Source of the DNA: Gnetum montanum
Taxonomy: Eukaryota; Streptophyta; Gnetopsida; Gnetales; Gnetaceae
Direction of reading: 5' to 3'
Assembly: GCA_015680685.1 (NCBI GenBank)
Contig: MNCI01018314.1
Span: 209,899-273,898, forward strand
Length of the DNA stretch: 64,000 nucleotides
Shown here: piece by piece, positions 34,074 to 46,496 of the stretch
Layout of the letters: the number at the start of each line of letters is the position of its first letter
Numbering within the stretch: position 1 is the first letter of the stretch
The notes under the pieces: generated by a model
The model's input: the letters and a program-made list of their open reading frames with translations, nothing else
Told to the model about the DNA's origin: nothing
Databases searched by the model: none
Program-made: the position numbers and the translations under genes

Positions 34074-35670
34074 TAACAAGTAGGATTAATAAATATTTTT
34101 TTAGTTTTATTTAATTTTACAACTTTTTGTTTTTCAGTTTTTCAATTTTTCAAACTTTTTGTTTTATCTTTTTATCTTTTTGTGTTCTTATCTTTTTCCG
34201 TTTTTTGTAAGTAATCTCGTCTATGAATAAAACACTCATGTGGATCGTTGGTTGAGGTGTGTTCTATGTTATTAAGTCATGAGTGAGAAATTATTTGAAA
34301 CAGTGAGCCTATTACAACCACTCATCCACTCTAAAAATAAGAGGTTCTGTTCGAGGGTACAGTGATATTCTTGACATTTTTTAAAAACTTAAAATTAATT
34401 TTGTATTCATTGTACCTAGAATGAAGAAGGATGGACCAACAGGGAATGATTAGGGTGTGACATCAAGGGGACTTGTGGATTCTCTTTGGTGGCATATCAT
34501 GCAACGTGGTCATACTAAGATCCTTGTAGATCTAATGAAAATGGGAGTAAGAGTAATCAAAAGGGCACTCAAAAATGAAATACTATTCTAGGGGGTCCCA
34601 CTAGAAAGACATGCACCCATGCCTGAAGGTTGGTGGCTTCCTGGATCCAGTAAAGTGAAAAGGAAAAAAAATAGAAAGAAAAAAAAAGAGAGAGAAGAGA
34701 AAAGTGCCACAAAACAAAAATCACTCCTCCCTTGAATAAAATGCCAAGTGATCGTATGCCTTGTTGTTATGGTACTCTCATAGTTGTTCATCATGAGATG
34801 AAACAATGCGATATCATTGATTAGAAGGATGGACTTGTTCCTGATCTTGGAACAATGGGTTAATGACACATTAATCATGCTTTGCACACAGGATTCGTTG
34901 TGCCCTGGGTCAATTACCCCATGTCCCAATCTCTACGATCCCTTTCTATAGTTCATCTCATCTCACTGTTCATGTAATTGTAGCTCATGTCCCGTGTAGC
35001 ATAGAATTTTCATCTCATTCCGATGATATTTACATGTGTGTGTTTTGTGGAGTTAGTGCAGATTACATTTAACCCTTCTAGTGCCCACGGACACTTTAAG
35101 TGTGGTTACACAAGGGCATTATAGGTTGAAACCTGCTTTGGGGAGGACCCACTTGTGTAATCTCTTGTAATCATCCCTTTGTGTGAATGACATAAATAGG
35201 AACACCCCCCGCAACACTTAGCATCATTTTGTCATTCACACAGAGGGAGTTTTTGAAATTTTTCTCTACGACTTGCAATTGAGTGACCCTTGCTTTTCTA
35301 CTCATATCTTGCTTGCTGATGCTTCGATTTTAATTCCTTTTGAACTTGCTTGAACCCAAAGTGTTCAGTTAGTCGTGACGGAGGGAAACTTGCTGAAAAG
35401 TGCCTAACTTTTTTGAAATTTATCATCGCCCAAAGGACATCAATTAGGGTAATTAACTCTAACACTTAGAATAATTGTGCCTAAAAATCATTTAACCCTT
35501 AGGTATACCAGGAGACTAAAATGCCAACCACCTAAGTCACAAGACCCATTATTACAAACTTTTGGGCACCATCACATGTGATAACATAAGATCTTTAATT
35601 ATGGCAAGCAGCAAGGTATGACTTAACTTTAAAAACACCCTTACTAACGCTTGACCCATGTGATTGCAAA
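34074..35670 (+). other. E3 noncoding spacer between gag and ORF2
   Basis: No coding frame. The same spacer recurs in E5 (49630-51075, inverted) and partly in E4 (58400-59200). It includes a conserved block around TGCTTTGGGGAGGACCCACT at about 35134-35153, and a T-rich run at 34100-34200. Repeated decay makes coding use unlikely. Confidence 0.6.
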
Positions 35671-38439
35671 ATGATCCCAAAACATGCACAACAGGAGGGT
35701 CCTACTCAAGGTCGAAAGAAACGATCTCAGAGGGGTGGAAGACAAGGTCCTTCCAGATAACATGTAGAACAGGAGGAGCAATCATTCAACATTCATCAAG
35801 ACAAACCTCTTACCGGACAGTCCAGGCAAGCAGAAGGAGAAGTTGTTGCAACGCCTAAACCAAGACAACAACACACGTTGCCCCAAGAATGTGTTTAGGA
35901 TATCCATGAGAAGTCCACATTTGCTGCGGTGATTGTGGAGTTGAACTTTGAATCATTCGCAGAGTTCACTCCTAAGGCTATTAGGGATCACCTCAAGGGA
36001 TCTCCCTTATGGCCTATCCTCTCTGAAAGTAGTTCTTGGTACCTAGGAGAAACATACCAATTTTGGTACAATAGGGAGCAAGGCACCACTGTTAATATTT
36101 GTGGTGTGACAGTTGACTTCTCTGCGCAGGCCATTTCGGAAGTGTTAAATCTTCTGAATACAGGGCCCCATGTTGCTCGGTTATCGACCTGTTTAGATCC
36201 CAATGTGCGAAAGGATTGGTTGGAGAAGGCTTATGGCAAAGATAAAGCATTTGGTGAATTGATGATGGAAGAGAGGGTTTATTTCAAAATTGGGACATAT
36301 CACCTCTTCCCCACAAAGGGCTTAAAAAAGATATCGATGTATGCAGCTAGAGGATGTGCAGTGTTGATGGGAAAGGTTAATGCTAACCTACCCCATCTAT
36401 ATTTGACGAAGATCCTGAGGCGGTTTGAAGAACGGAAGACAAGGAAGATGGCACTGCCTTTCCCCTATCTTATCAGAAAGCTTTGCCAACGTGCTAGTAT
36501 TTGGGGATACACCAATGACGTTCTCCAAAAAGCCCAAACTGCTTCGTACGCTGAATTGCTAAAGGCGCCAGCTCCAAGGAAAAGCACTAGCAAGGAGCTG
36601 GGACTAGAACAAGAAGAAGAACATATGGTTGGACCCAGTTAACCTCAAACCATGGGTTCCAACCAACAACAAGAAGCAGGGCCTAGCACAGGCTAGGATC
36701 AACCGCCACCACCGCAAGACTACAAACCGTCGACAAGCCATCTTAGGGCCATTGCTGAGATGGTCAGTTGGGGAAGTTGTGATGACACAAACCTCTTTCG
36801 CATTATCGATGATGCCATACAGCCTATGGTTTCATTAGATCACACAAGGGGCCAAGTATCCATTCAAACAGGAGGAGGGGAAAGTAGATGGTCATAATAG
36901 ATCTCAGGAAATGCGGCATCTTTCTAGGTGTAGTTAGAGACTGGTGAAGGGGCCACGGTGGTGGTCATGCAACACTAGAATTCTGCGGGAGCTATAAAAG
37001 TGGTTGTTGACCACATCAAAGAATCCTTCAATGTACCTGTTGTGCCACCATCAGATCTCTCTAGAGCACGAGATGCTCAAACTCTGGCCAGAACCTCAAT
37101 GATTCCTGCAGAACATGAGGATGTGCTTGATCAATTACTTCAAACAAGGCAAGTAATGATGTCCCTATTTGACATCCCTTGGGATGTCACAGTAATTCAA
37201 TCAGACCTCATTTCCACAAAGGGGAAGCTAGTCTTATCCGAAGTAAGGGTCAAGCATGCTGAAGCTGAAGTGCAGAAACTACAAGAGCAGTTCGTAGCCT
37301 TATAAGTAGCACAGTGAGACCCTCTACAATTTGTTCCTGCAAACCAGTTAGATAACTTTAGAACTGAGCAACTAACAAAGTTAATTGTAGAGAATGAAAA
37401 GGTGGCAGAAGAAAAGGAGAAGGCTATTTGGGATGCCTCTGTAGCACAGGTGCAAACACATGTGCATCTTAAGGCACTCAAGGCCTTAGAAGAAAAAAAT
37501 AAGTAGTTGGTTGCAGACAACCTCCGGTTGACCACTATAGAAAAGCAAAAGAATGTTCTCAATGAACACTTCCATCAATTACGAGAAAAATTTATCTGCG
37601 GCAACTGTGATGTAAGCCTTTTAGCCAGAGAAAATCGAGCCCTCTCAATGGAGGAGGTACGTGCTATTCATCAAAAGTCAGCAATTGAGATAAGCACATG
37701 ATAGAATGAGGCTAAACTACATGAGAAGCTAAAGGAGCACTTCCACGATTAAGTGGGATTGTATAAATAGATTCTTGAAAAGGAAATCCATATGGCCAAG
37801 GCTTAAATCAACACTATTAGTGCACAACACACTGATTGGGAGGCCATATTGGACATCTACGCCCTCACCCACCAAGCAGAAGTTAAGAACTGGGACCTGC
37901 AGATTCAGGACTTGACAGAGTACATGGAGTTAGCAAACCTTAGATATGCCAACCTTGCCATGTTAATAGTAGGGTGCCTGAGCACAGAGCTCAAGCAGTA
38001 GGTAGCTTCCACCCACATCAAATACGAAGTAGAATTTGCAGAACGCAAGAAGCTATTTGGAAAAATTGGATGTTGCAAATTCTGAACTTGAGGTGGTAAA
38101 AACCAACTACCAGGGACAGAAAGATGATGCAACTGACTTGGCTCGACGGCTAACAGATCTTCATGAATACAAAGATAAATGTAGAGCCTATGAAGAGGAA
38201 CGACGGGTGTTTGTGGCTTAGTATGTCAAGGCCAACCAAATGTTCCCGCAGCTACCCTATCCGTGGGAAGTGCCAACTCTGTCAAACATTGGAACACTAG
38301 CATGGACGGCACACGATCCTTGGACCGAAGAGGAGAAGCTCCGGGCCATGTTTCAACATCATCAAGCTTCAAAGCTTGGAGCACATGACAAAGGGAAAGC
38401 ACCAATGGAGGAGCCACTGCCACCAAGAACTACATGAGT
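35671..38439 (+). pseudogene. E3 ORF2: 'putative plant transposon protein'-like domain plus coiled coil
   Basis: The sense ORF2 lies where pol would be expected. It begins MIPKHAQQEGPTQGRKKRSQ at 35671. The best open part is 35929-36642 with FWYNREQGTTVNICGVTVDF, SAQAISEVLNLLNTGPH and IGTYHLFP; this pattern (Arg/Ile-x-GV-x-V-x-F...I...LN) is that of the plant-transposon-protein domain. From about 37000 it becomes a long charged coiled coil. It ends with KCRAYEEERRVFVA, PWEVPTLSNIGTLAW and a PMEEPLPPRTT tail (stop at 38435-38439). Stops and frame changes break it. The function in the element is unknown. Confidence 0.65.
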
Positions 38440-38584
38440 TCCAAATTTTTGTAAATATTCTATGTGTTGTGTCTTTATTTTTTTTCTTCCCACACTGTGG
38501 CATCATCCCATTTCTTTTTCCATCTAATAATCCCATACCTATCCACTATGTAATCACTGTAACTCAAGGACGAGTTTTTATTCA

Positions 38585-38596
38585 GTCGTGGGGGTA
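38585..38596 (+). other. E3 polypurine tract
   Basis: TCGTGGGGGTA lies directly before the LTR start TGATGGG at 38597. E4 (59907-59917) and E5 (49007-49018, inverted) have the same GGGGGTA. Confidence 0.7.
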
Positions 38597-39496
38597 TGAT
38601 GGGACGCGATATCACGTCCATCACAATATCGTATCCCTCATGATATCGTGTATGTGATATCGCGTCCATCGCGATATCGTATCCCTCGTGATATCGTGTA
38701 CGCTATATCGTATCCCCCGTGATATCGCGTACGCAATATCGCAGTCTGCTACAATGTCTATAAATAAGAAGCAGCTCTCCCTTGTTTATGGATCTAGAAA
38801 ATATAGGTTAGATTGTAGCTAGACTCTGGCAGTTTTGTCCCTCCAGAGTTAGATTATTTTCCCGTGTCTGCCCGCAGTGTGGTGAATGTAATTGTACGGC
38901 ATCCTTTATTCGAGTGTGACGTACTTGGACACGCACATGACCAAAAATAAAGATCGAGATTACTTCATCATTGTAGCATTTACTTTGTTTATTTATTTAT
39001 TTAAATGTTATTTACTGCTTTCCTAATTAGTTTCTCTCACCCTTGACCTCCTAGAAATGCGGAATGAGTACGACTTGATTATGAGCATTTAAGTGTGACT
39101 ACTTGGTAACCCAGTAGCGTACCTAGGATCTACACTTGGTAATCCTAGTGATAGTCATGCACGAAGTCCAAGATGTGTATGGATAATCAAGGAATGGATA
39201 CTGATCGCACTTAGGCTAGATTAGATTCTTTTACCCTTTCTCCTAGCTTAGCATAGTCAATATTATCTTCCATTATCTTCAAGAGTAGCATTAGATTAGA
39301 AACCACATCATACACCTCACTTTGGACTAAACCATACGTGACAAATATAATACTAATCCAGGTGGGAAGACAGCAAACTACGACTTAAGATAATGATCTA
39401 GGTGCCACAACTAGTCCGTTTGCGGAGTTTGACCAGATCACATGTGTAACGCTTGTATTCGTATGATTGAGTGTAGAGGTACCTCGCCACTCATCA
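38597..39496 (+). mobile_element. E3 3' LTR
   Basis: TGATGGGACGCGATATC...CACTCATCA, 900 bp. U3 starts with an array of GATATCGCG-type palindromes (38605-38745), followed by TCTATAAATAAG (TATA at about 38760). After the LTR end at 39496 the sequence switches to a decayed Ty3 pol. Confidence 0.85.
38605..38745. repeat. ATATCGCG palindrome array in the E3 LTR
   Basis: About nine sites of the type GATATCGCG, CGCGATATCG and CGTGATATCGTGT, spaced 12-20 bp. The core GCGATATCGC is a perfect palindrome. The array ends just before the TATA box, as in the other LTR families here. Confidence 0.85.
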
Positions 39497-40368
39497 GTAA
39501 GGTAAAGTAAGATCCAAAGAAAGTGGAGGCCATTACCACCTAGCATGTATCAAAAGATGTGCATCAGCTATGCCAATTCTTAGGATTAGCAAGTTATTAT
39601 AGGAAGTTTGTTTGGGGATTCTCTAGAGTGATGGGAGCTTTAACTAATTTCCAAAAGAAGGATGTTCCTAGAATTAAACTAATTAATGTCAAGAAGCTTT
39701 CAATAAGATAAGGAAGACCCTCATAACTTAGCACATATTGGGCCTTCCTAAATTTTTAAAATCATTTGAAATTCATGTAGATACTTTAGATGAGACAATT
39801 GGTGAGGTGCTTTTGCAAGAAAACCATCCTATAATATTTGAATCAAAGAAGCTAAATCAAATAGAACAATTGTGGTCAGCGAGACATTCACCATTGTGCA
39901 TTGTATTTGCACGTGGTGACACTATCTCCTTGGTGGTCCTATGGTAGTCAAAATTGATAACACTATCATGTGCTACCTCCTTAACCAATCGAATTTGAAG
40001 CTAAAGCAAGCTTCATGGTTGGATTTGTTATAAGATTTTGATCTTTAATTTACCGATGGACTAGGAAGGAAAAATGGCGTAGTAAATTGTTTAATGATAT
40101 GTCCTAAGGTACACTTAATGGAGGTTGTAAGGAAACTTAATAATTCTTGGATGATTGCTAACCATAAACTTCGATAGAATATTAAGGATAGATTGCATCA
40201 TTATCAACATGCTTAGGAGTTGTTGAAGCTAGTCCATGAAGGTGGTGATTCAAATTTTAATGAATTTGATGGCTTGCTCATATTCAAGAAAAATCAAATT
40301 TATGCTCCTAATTTAGATGCTTTCCATTCTCAAATCATTGATAAATGTCAAAACACTCTCTGGGTGGG
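39497..40368 (+). pseudogene. Ty3 pol fragment: RT end, RNase H, start of integrase
   Basis: RT thumb: VSKDVHQLCQFLGLASYYRK and FSRVMGALTNFQKKD (about 39540-39665). RNase H: KFLKSFEIHVDTLDETIGEV and LLQENHPIIFESKKLNQ (about 39740-39870). Integrase start: IYAPNLDAFHSQIIDKC (about 40290-40350). This pattern fits chromovirus-type Ty3 elements, not the Tat elements of this window. It is riddled with stops and bounded by two LTRs, so it is a leftover into which others inserted. Confidence 0.75.
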
Positions 40369-40700
40369 TGATGAGTGGCGAGGTGCCCCTACACTCAACC
40401 ATACGAATACAAGCGTTACACACATGATTTGGTCGAACTCTAAGGACTAAGTGCTTACGCACCCTAATGGAACACTTAAGGTTAATCAATCATTGTTTTC
40501 CCAGACTTACTTGTATTGTCACGGTTGTATGGTTAGGTAAGCCTGAGGTGTATGATTTTTATACCTTTTATCTTTTTAACGCCTATGCTAATAGGGGAAG
40601 GGTGAAGAGACTAATTAACTAAGTTCTAATTATCCTAGCACTAGTATCCATTTCCACTTGCCATACACACCCTGAACTAGTGCAATGCTACTGGGATTAC
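40369..40700 (-). mobile_element. Athila-like LTR fragment, inverted
   Basis: It begins (plus strand) TGATGAGTGGCGAGGTGCCC, the reverse complement of the E3/E4 LTR end, and runs parallel to E4 5' LTR 54450-54798 through AGACTTACTTGTATTGTCACGG. Similarity stops at about 40700 after ACTGGGATTAC. Truncated. Confidence 0.75.
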
Positions 40701-41854
40701 AAAGATGCGATTTGGACACCACGTGCTTTAGGCCTGTGTTGACTTGTCTGTGCTGCATAGGCGTGCATGACTGTTGGATGTGCATGTCCGTTGGACAAGC
40801 CTATCGTGTTGTAATTGTGAACTTGCCACGTTGTAATTGCGCCGTCAGAGCTTGGAGATGTATGCCAACGGTGCAATTAGGTGAAGTAATGGTCAAAATG
40901 GATGAAATGCATTTATGTAGCGTAGCTGTGTGCTATGCTACGCTATGCTTTGTAGCATAGCATGTGGGCATAGTGTAGTAGCTTGCCATGCAAGGAGATG
41001 TGGTGTAGCTGCTTGCTATACTGCGCTATGTTGGCTGCTGGCATAGCGTAACGTCTTACTACGCCATGCTACGCTATGTAGCGTAGTCGTTATAAGTAAA
41101 AACTTGCATTGCGTCCTTCTGCATGTGTTGGAAACCTTTGAAGCGCGCTGACTGTTTGTTGCAGATTTGCTATGCTATGCTATGTTATGTAGCATAGCAG
41201 CCAGCCTTAGTTGCAAAAACGTCGATAATCTGCAAAACGTCGACAATTTGCAAACTTTGCCTTTTGCATTGTGAACCTTGCGAACTTGCTGATCCCGCCC
41301 TTTGAGATGCCTTTGTTACTTCTGCAGAGTCGCTATGCCGTGCTACGCTATGTGGCATAGCATAGTGTGGCGACTAATATGACCTGCTTTTCGCAAAGTT
41401 AGCCGTTTTCCTGTGGAAGGAGCCATTGCCGAAAGACTTGGATTCGGGCAATGGAACTGGTTGTCTAGCTTTTGCTACGTTGTGCTACGCTGCATAGTGT
41501 ATCGTAGCATAGCACTTTGTTCTGCAATCGTTTTTTGAAGCTTGCTACGCTACATAGCGTGGCGTAGCGTAACGTAGCAAACTTCGTGACTTAGAAAACT
41601 TGCCGAACTATTTCGCGCATCCTGAGCACTGCTAGCAACTCTACGCATCGTTTCTGAGCAAGCTGTTGGCTGGATAAACTACTCAGGTGGGCAAGCAAGA
41701 TGATCCGTAGAGCCTGTCTACATCAAGAGTAGAAAATTTGCTGAACTGGTCAGCCTGAACTCAGAGCGTTCCTCTCCTGAAGAATTGCCACGACACTGCC
41801 TGTATTGCGAAGGCCTGGTGAAGCAAGAATGCCTTGGAATTTTAGGGTGTTTCA
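40701..41854 (-). mobile_element. Partial Tat-type LTR of a third family, inverted
   Basis: Read on the minus strand it starts TGAAACACCCTAAAATTCC at 41854, parallel to the E1 (TGAAACACCACAAAATTC) and E2 (TGAAACACCGTAAAAAATT) LTR starts. From 40915 to 41580 it contains many GCTACGCTATG/CATAGCGTAGC sites, a third palindrome vocabulary. The R/U5 end is missing. The upstream flank (GCTCTTCTTTATGC) is not a PPT, so it is a solo or 5' LTR. Confidence 0.6.
40915..41580. repeat. GCTACGCTATG/CATAGCGTAGC inverted-motif array
   Basis: Roughly ten clusters of inverted half-sites, such as GCTATGCTACGCTATGC facing GTAGCATAGCA, and ACGCTATGTAGCGTAG. They are spread through the third-family LTR with 50-100 bp spacing, less regular than the 36-bp E1 array. 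Confidence 0.75.
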
Positions 41855-43194
41855 GCATAAAGAAGAGCAAGCCTATTCTTCCTAAACCTAGGTTTCACAA
41901 ATTTCTCTAAGCCTCAATTGGATGATAGGATGAGTTTAATACTTTGTGCTTTATGATTAAAGAACCCTAGCCATTGGACCTTCCTATCTACAACTATCGA
42001 AAGGGCTTCTATTTGCTCGAAGTCCCTCAATATCTATTGGGACTCTTCACATTTGGAAAAGCATATGCTCTGAGGATATTGCTTCTTTTAAGTATGAGAG
42101 AGTGTAGGAAAACATGCTTTGCCGGTGGGATCGAAGGTTGTTTCCCTTTAGAACAAGGGAGGGGAGGAGGAGGAAGTGAGGGAGGAGAAGTGTGGAGATC
42201 CTATTGGGTTCCATGTTATCCTAACTATCACCATAGAATTACATGGCCTTGATTCCTTTGTGAACCTTGTCACAAGAATATGTAGGTTTTTTGGGGAGGC
42301 TTTGCCTCCTTAGCTTGGGTCATTGCCCTTCCCTTGAGAGCAGAGCTTAGGGCTAAATGCGTTAGAGTAGGAATGCATCCTAGCTCTCTAAGGGAATCGA
42401 TAGTGTGTGTGTGTGTATATATCTTGTTTTTCTAGTTGTATATTCGTTTACTTATGGCATATTTGATGTGCCTCTAACCAATGACTAATAGGTTATGTGC
42501 TCCTATGATATGCTTGCAAGTTCTCTAAGTTGTGAGGTGTAGTCCACCTTGAGTCTCCCTTTCCTCATTACAACATATTTCATGTTGGATATTGATTTAC
42601 ATTTATTTGTGACATCTAATATGACTATTTGTTAATACTCAATTTATGTTTTGTATCATGAGTTTAACGTTGTGCTATGTGTATGGTGGTTATAGCATGT
42701 GGTTTAATTTTTGCTTATTCTTGGCTTTCTAATGTTATCCCATTGATAGTTTTTGATATGCCTTAAACTCTATCAAATAAATTGTCCTAGTACATGCATT
42801 TTCAATGACCATTATGATAAATGTTGAAGATAAAAGTTACCTTTACGAAATTTAAATTTTAAATATAGTTAAACAATACATAGAATTCCACCACTTTCAC
42901 AACTTCCTATATGCATATGATGTGTTACATGCAATAAATCCAAATTAAGACAAACGTGCATCGGTAAATGTGATAATGGCACACCGTAAACGCTTCCGCC
43001 TCCGTATAGGCGTAGGATTTGATGTGTATTTTCTGTTTCAAAGCCTTATTTAACAACGTTTTAAAAGGAAAACATGTCCTCCACGTGGCTTAAGAAACAT
43101 AATAGGCTGGGGAAGGAGGATTCGAACGAATGCGATTGGAGTAAATAGATACTCCATGGTGGATATTGAATTACAGCGGTACACACCCAAAGTT
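41855..43194. other. Intergenic region upstream of the plastid ribosomal gene
   Basis: No convincing gene. A TG/TA microsatellite (GTGTGTGTGTGTATATAT) lies at about 42402-42421. A 92-codon frame at 41974-42252 has no recognisable domain. Confidence 0.5.
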
Positions 43195-43200
43195 TATAAA
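43195..43200 (+). promoter_or_regulatory. Candidate TATA box of the PSRP6-like gene
   Basis: AAGTTTATAAAAGTTTT lies 214 bp before the ATG at 43414, leaving room for a 5' UTR of about 185 bp. Confidence 0.5.
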
Positions 43201-43413
43201 AGTTTTTTACTTTTAATCAAAATTCAATTTGACGCAGGCGCCCCCAGCGTTTTCTATCTGACATATTTTTGTTAGAGCGTCTTCAGCTTCAACATCCGAC
43301 GACTGAAATGTTGCGTTTTTGAACGGATAAATTCTCTGGTAAGTTGAGAGGCAGTTATCGAAAAGCCTTATCTGTCTTCTGCAAAAGGAATTGCAGAACA
43401 AGAGCTTGCATCA

Positions 43414-45451
43414 ATGGCGGCACTCCTTTCGGCTTCCGGAAGCCTAAGGATACAGCCCAGCTTGCCCTGCTACAGAAACATTGAAGTCGGGAAGAATCCT
43501 GTTTCGAAGGCATACCCGAGAAGCCTGAAAAACCCAAGTTCGTCAGGGATTTGCATAGAATGCTCTTCTCGGCCCAAAAAGAAGGCGACTGCCCACCATG
43601 CCAAAACCAGGCCTAAGAAGCACCAGCCATATGACAAGAACAGGAAAGGGCCTACCAAATACGAGCCTTTTATTTTTCCCCCATACCCTGCCCCTTATCT
43701 GGCCATGGCTCTCAAGGGCCCCAAACCCAAAAAGAAGCCTTCATTTTCAGAATTGATTTCACAGATGCGACAGTCTCTGCAATCTCCAGTTCCTGCTGCA
43801 GGTTCAGCTGCACAAGTCGAAGTAGAGGCTTCTGCTGGGGTCTCAACAGCAACGGAAGATGCCTCTGTATGTGTTTGTGGCTGCTTTCCTTATCGAATTG
43901 CAGTTACTTTCTGTTTTATTTTGTGATACCTTTGTACAATGCTCTAGAAAAATGGATGAAAAAGAGGGTATGGGAAATTTAGGATTTCGAGAAAAAACCA
44001 GGAAAAGAAGAAAGGTAGTATTTGGGATTTTTTTTTTCAAAAGAAAAGTATTATGTTCATCCTTAGGTCTAAATGATCATTGCCTTGTTCGAACACTATG
44101 CTATGGCTACATAAGCTTCCTTTAGCATTCCCCCTTGTCAAGAGCTAAAGTTTCATCTATTTGGAATTCTTTCATATTTATTCTATCTCTTCGTAATGAC
44201 TTTTTCCTTTCTTTCAAAGGTTTATCATTGCATGGTTTTGAGAGTCTCGTTTCCAAACCATAGAAGAAGCCATGTTCTTGTATTAAGTTTTGGCTAACAG
44301 CATAGAATGTGACAGCTCCACGAGTGCCTGCATTTTGAAAGCTTAGCTGGGATCACATATACGGTCCTTTAAGTCTTCCTCGGCCGATGTTGAAATTTTA
44401 TCATATCAGAAACTTTGGATCTATTGGACACGTGCATGCTATGAATTTTAAAAATGTCATTAAGAAAACTATCCAGGGTTCTTAATTACATTTAGTATCT
44501 ATTCGAGCATTTGCATATCACCATCCCAAAATGCTGCGATAGTGCACTCTTAGGTGCTTTGGAATTTGTATGAACTCTTAGGGCTTTGGAATTTTCAGTG
44601 GTATCGGCAGATAATTTATTTGTCAGAAGCATTTTATTTCTACATTTTTCATTGAATGCTACAGAATTGCATTGGGATGAGGTGCACAACACTGATTATG
44701 ACTTTTTATAGGATTTGAGGGTTTTTGGTTTACTAATTTTGGGGTGTGGTGTGTCCAGTTCAAGAATTTATTTTGGTTGAGAGGACAATTATCAGTTTGC
44801 TGGACTTTGTCATGGAAAATAAATAATTATTGTTATAAGGCCAGACCAAACTTTTTAAAAAGAAATTATGATAGCCAATTGCCACCACAAAATTTAAAGC
44901 TCAACAACTGCCATGCAAAGAATTGTTTAACAGTGGTTTTGATTTTTTTAAAATATGAAAATCAATTTACAGTTCATCAATTCTAGGATTTCATTAATCT
45001 GGAAAAGAAAAAGATTCTCTCAGATGAATAATAGATATATCTCATAGATATATATCTAAACTAGTTTGTTTTCATTGAATTTTGTTTACGCAAGCGGTTC
45101 TTTTGGAATAATTCGACTTGTATGTTTGTTGCCAAGATCGTTATAAAATCTGTAGAGCTTTCTTTGTTCATTGATCATATCTGGCAAACATTTTTAGTCG
45201 ATTATGGATTTGGGCAATCATTTTCAACTAGCTAACATATACTATTCGCACAACTGGTAAGTGTTTGGGATTATAATGTTGTGTTATTATTCAGGTTTTA
45301 CTTTGGGTGCTGAGTTCATATATGTATGTTTTGTTTCTAGAAAGAGGATTTGCATATATGTACTCTTAGATTATTTCAAGCCTTTTAATTCTTGTGTTTA
45401 TATTTTATCTTATGGTGACAGGTCTTGGCAGAAAATTCCAGCGCCGCTTGA
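43414..45451 (+). CDS. PSRP6: Plastid ribosomal protein PSRP6/bL38c-like, two exons
   Basis: The only host gene recognised. Exon 1 is 43414-43866, the intron 43867-45421 (GT at TCT|GTATGTG, AG at GTGACAG|GTC), exon 2 45422-45451, phase 0; the product is about 160 residues. Residues 1-46 look like a chloroplast transit peptide (Ser/Ala/Arg-rich, few acids). The core [20 protein letters not shown] (about 48-67) followed by [18 protein letters not shown] matches the small basic protein of the chloroplast large ribosomal subunit. A Pro/Lys-rich and then acidic C-terminal extension makes it longer than the roughly 106 residues I recall for Arabidopsis. Exon 2 codes only nine residues ending SSAA. 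If the intron were retained, the frame would end at 43926. Confidence 0.8.
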
Positions 45452-46496
45452 CTTTAGTATGGAATTGATGTAATTTTGATTCGGTAGCTTTGTTAAATAA
45501 CATGATGTTGCAGAGCTATTCACATGTATATTTATTTATTTATTTTTATTGATGGAAAACATGCATTCTAGTTATTTCACAATTTCTGTGTGGCAATTGT
45601 TTGAGAAGTGTCATCGAAGGTAATTTTATTTTCTTCTTCATTCTTTGATTCTTGGACGTGTGTTCTACCGTCACGTTGTTGCGCTTCTTCTATAAAGAAC
45701 TTGTTCCTAGTATTTCTTTGGACTTCACTTCCGTTTACTACATAACCTTTTCCAACGAACTTGTGCCTCATCCCATGTATATCTAGGTGTAGAATAGAGT
45801 TGCTCTTTGATTTACTACTGGAAAATTCTTCAACCAGAACCATATACTGAACTGAACTGAACTGCTTTTTATTACATCCTAGACCTCTTGGATATGGTGG
45901 ACCAGTGCAGCTATAACCATTATCTATAATAGTTGGATTTGTCAGAAATTGTGAAATAAAGCAAGAAGATAGAAGAGAGTTGGATCTATCAACCACATTG
46001 AATGCTCATAACATGGTTTCTGGATAATTTCTTGATAACCCAGCCTGGTTTGATGCCCTTGATAATCTCATGTATGGTAAGATCCGTTTTAGGGCAGGCA
46101 ATTGACTTTCAATTTTACTGTGAATGTTAGCATGGATGCTATTCCAACTTAGATGGTATACGAAAGCCTTTGATTACGATGCTAATAACCTTATGTCTGT
46201 GCCAAACAGAGTATATGTTGGGCAACATCCATTATTTTGGTTCTCATTTCCTTGCAAATATGGTTCGTTATGACCTCTGCAATATGTAACAGGAAAACAA
46301 GGTGAAATTTTTTTGCTGCCCTGCAACATTGATAAACAATATATGTGCAGTTGCTTATTTCTTTGAAACGGGAAAGATGAAATAGCAAGAAGCTAGTGGT
46401 GTGCTTTGTGATAAAAGATCTAGGTTGAAGGGCAAGTTTTACAGAATTGCTATGGAATGCTAGGCTGTCAAACAGCATTGGCCTTAAATGTATCCA
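45452..46496. other. 3' flank of the PSRP6-like gene
   Basis: AT-rich sequence. A 139-codon frame on the minus strand (45577-45996) has no domain I recognise and probably overlaps the 3' UTR. I do not call it a gene. Confidence 0.4.

Noticed and set aside
41974-42252. 92-codon plus-strand frame with a Gly/Glu-rich stretch
   Set aside because: No domain and no homologue known to me. The low-complexity stretch explains the lack of stops.
42402-42421. TG/TA run as a regulatory element
   Set aside because: A simple microsatellite, with nothing to link it to a function.
43095-43165. GGATTCGAACGAATGC resembling the T-arm of a tRNA on the minus strand
   Set aside because: The arms around TTCGAA do not pair as a five-pair T-stem and no acceptor stem or anticodon arm can be drawn.
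45577-45996. 139-codon minus-strand frame after the PSRP6-like gene
   Set aside because: No recognisable domain, no promoter or splice support, and it lies in AT-rich 3' flank. It may be chance.
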